Shown here: piece by piece, positions 63,283-64,000 of the stretch
How the letters are laid out: each line of letters starts with the position of its first letter
How positions within the stretch are numbered: position 1 is the first letter of the stretch
From: JAXDBM01 sp963709485
GTDB lineage: Bacteria > Desulfobacterota > Syntrophia > Syntrophales > Fen-1087
Assembly: GCA_963709485.1 (NCBI GenBank)
Contig: CAVPWE010000007.1
Span: 372,001 to 436,000, forward strand
Direction: 5' to 3'
Length of the DNA stretch: 64,000 bases
Notes under the pieces: generated by a model
The model's database searches: none
Told to the model about the DNA's origin: nothing
Seen by the model: the letters and a program-made list of their open reading frames with translations, nothing else
Position numbers and translations under genes: made by a program

Positions 63283-64000
63283 CTATGTCTGTTTCAGTTT
63301 CTGGATGAGCTTCGGCACCACTTGGTAAAGGTCGCCGACAATGCCGAAGTCGGAAACGTTGAAAATCGGCGCGTTCTCGTCCTTGTTGACAGCACAGATC
63401 ACCCGGGCGTTGCGGATGCCGGTAACGTGCTGGATCTGGCCCGACACACCGACACCCACATAGAGATCCGGTTTGACCTGAGCGCCGGAAAGGCCGATGC
63501 AGGACTCTTCCGGAAGCCAGTGCATCTCTTCTGAGAGCGGCCGCGTGCAGCCGATCTCCCCGCCGAGGGCAGCAGCCAGCTCACGGGCCATTGCCAGGTC
63601 TTCCTTCTTTTCAAAGCCCCTCCCCACGGAGACGACCACGCGGGCCTCGCCGATATTCTGGGCTTCCCGCGCCTTTACCTTTCTTTCCAGAACCTTTACC
63701 CTGGACGGCGGCAGATGCTGAAGTTCGCGGGTTCTCCCGCTCCGGCCTTCCTCAACCGCTGCCGGGTCATAGGTCCCGGGTGGAATTGTCGCCATGACAG
63801 GCCGGGTCGGACAGATGACCGTCTGAACCGCCGCACCGCCATAAGCGAGACGCTCCATTTTTAGAGCCTTCTTTTCCGGATCGTATTTCATTGCCGTGCA
63901 ACTGCTGCAAAGCCCCGTCTCCAGACGGGTCGCGGCGCGGGCCGCCAGTTCCTTTCCCCGTGCCGTGGCGGCAAAGAGAAGCACATCCGGATCGCTCTTT
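63283..64000 (-). CDS. etfA: Electron-transfer flavoprotein alpha subunit (3' part; 5' end beyond window)
   Basis: At least 239 residues; the frame stays open to the window edge, so the N-terminus is missing (a GTG at 63984 is only an internal codon). The C-terminal FAD-binding domain is clear: ARVVVSVGRGFEKKED, CTRPLSEEMHWLPEE, GLSGAQVKPDLYVGVGVSGQIQHVTGI and VNKDENAPIFNVSDFGIVGD. With EtfB it passes electrons from acyl-CoA dehydrogenases; in syntrophs this can feed membrane oxidoreductases. etfB is not in the window. Confidence 0.95.
   Translation of the reverse strand, partial: KSDPDVLLFAATARGKELAARAATRLETGLCSSCTAMKYDPEKKALKMERLAYGGAAVQTVICPTRPVMATIPPGTYDPAAVEEGRSGRTRELQHLPPSRVKVLERKVKAREAQNIGEARVVVSVGRGFEKKEDLAMARELAAALGGEIGCTRPLSEEMHWLPEESCIGLSGAQVKPDLYVGVGVSGQIQHVTGIRNARVICAVNKDENAPIFNVSDFGIVGDLYQVVPKLIQKLKQT

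Overview
The window looks like a chromosomal segment of an anaerobic member of the Desulfobacterota (formerly Deltaproteobacteria), most likely a Syntrophus/Smithella-like bacterium of the Syntrophaceae. This is inferred from gene content and order, not from a database search: an NtrYX pair preceded by a DUF4390 protein, paired b and b' subunits of F-type ATP synthase without the a and c genes, a two-gene SUF-like Fe-S system, a Cam-type gamma carbonic anhydrase beside an electron-transfer flavoprotein subunit, and several c-di-GMP proteins. Most of the DNA is moderately GC-rich. A clearly AT-richer patch lies at about 58.5-61.9 kb.

Layout. 1-3560: the distal half of an rRNA operon (tRNA-Ile 3' end, tRNA-Ala, 23S, 5S, terminator). 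3.6-7.1 kb: yebC, ruvCAB and queH. 7.3-12.7 kb: lpxC, a DUF4390 exported protein, and the NtrY/NtrX two-component system. 12.7-19.0 kb (minus strand): a flippase-like membrane protein, a small lipoprotein, DnaJ, PurC, a metallo-beta-lactamase hydrolase, a methyltransferase, a glycerophosphodiester phosphodiesterase and an alpha/beta hydrolase. 19.4-21.5 kb: a nitronate monooxygenase-like flavoprotein, a small protein and TatD. 21.6-24.6 kb: a TPP riboswitch with a downstream terminator, then thiamine pyrophosphokinase, thiD and thiC. 24.6-26.2 kb: a small membrane protein and a CCA/poly(A) polymerase.

26.2-30.7 kb holds an unusual cluster: a membrane-anchored AMIN protein, a coiled-coil protein, a protein joining a degenerate cyclic-nucleotide domain to PilZ, a MinD/FlhG-like ATPase, and a SPOR-NlpC/P60 lipoprotein. 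It reads like a c-di-GMP-responsive system for positioning cell-wall work and is the best candidate for an undescribed system here. 30.7-34.2 kb: an OsmC-like protein, the SufC/SufB-like pair and rmlB. 34.2-41.5 kb: a PpiD-like chaperone, divergent from the rod-shape operon mreBCD-mrdA-rodA. 41.8-47.8 kb: ATP synthase genes b', b, delta, alpha, gamma, beta, epsilon, ended by a terminator.

47.8-51.6 kb: greA, moaA, a methyltransferase, an AmmeMemoRadiSam-type radical SAM enzyme and a DUF2007 protein. 51.7-56.4 kb: smc and ftsY. 56.4-61.8 kb: a PilZ protein with an apparent frameshift, a large sensor HD-GYP phosphodiesterase of mixed base composition, and a divergent PP-loop ATPase. 61.9-64.0 kb: coaE, a gamma carbonic anhydrase, a bidirectional terminator, and the 3' part of etfA running off the window.

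Common threads are housekeeping (DNA repair, cell shape, energy, cofactors) plus a recurring c-di-GMP theme: two PilZ effectors and one HD-GYP enzyme. No insertion sequence, prophage, CRISPR array or antibiotic-resistance gene was seen.
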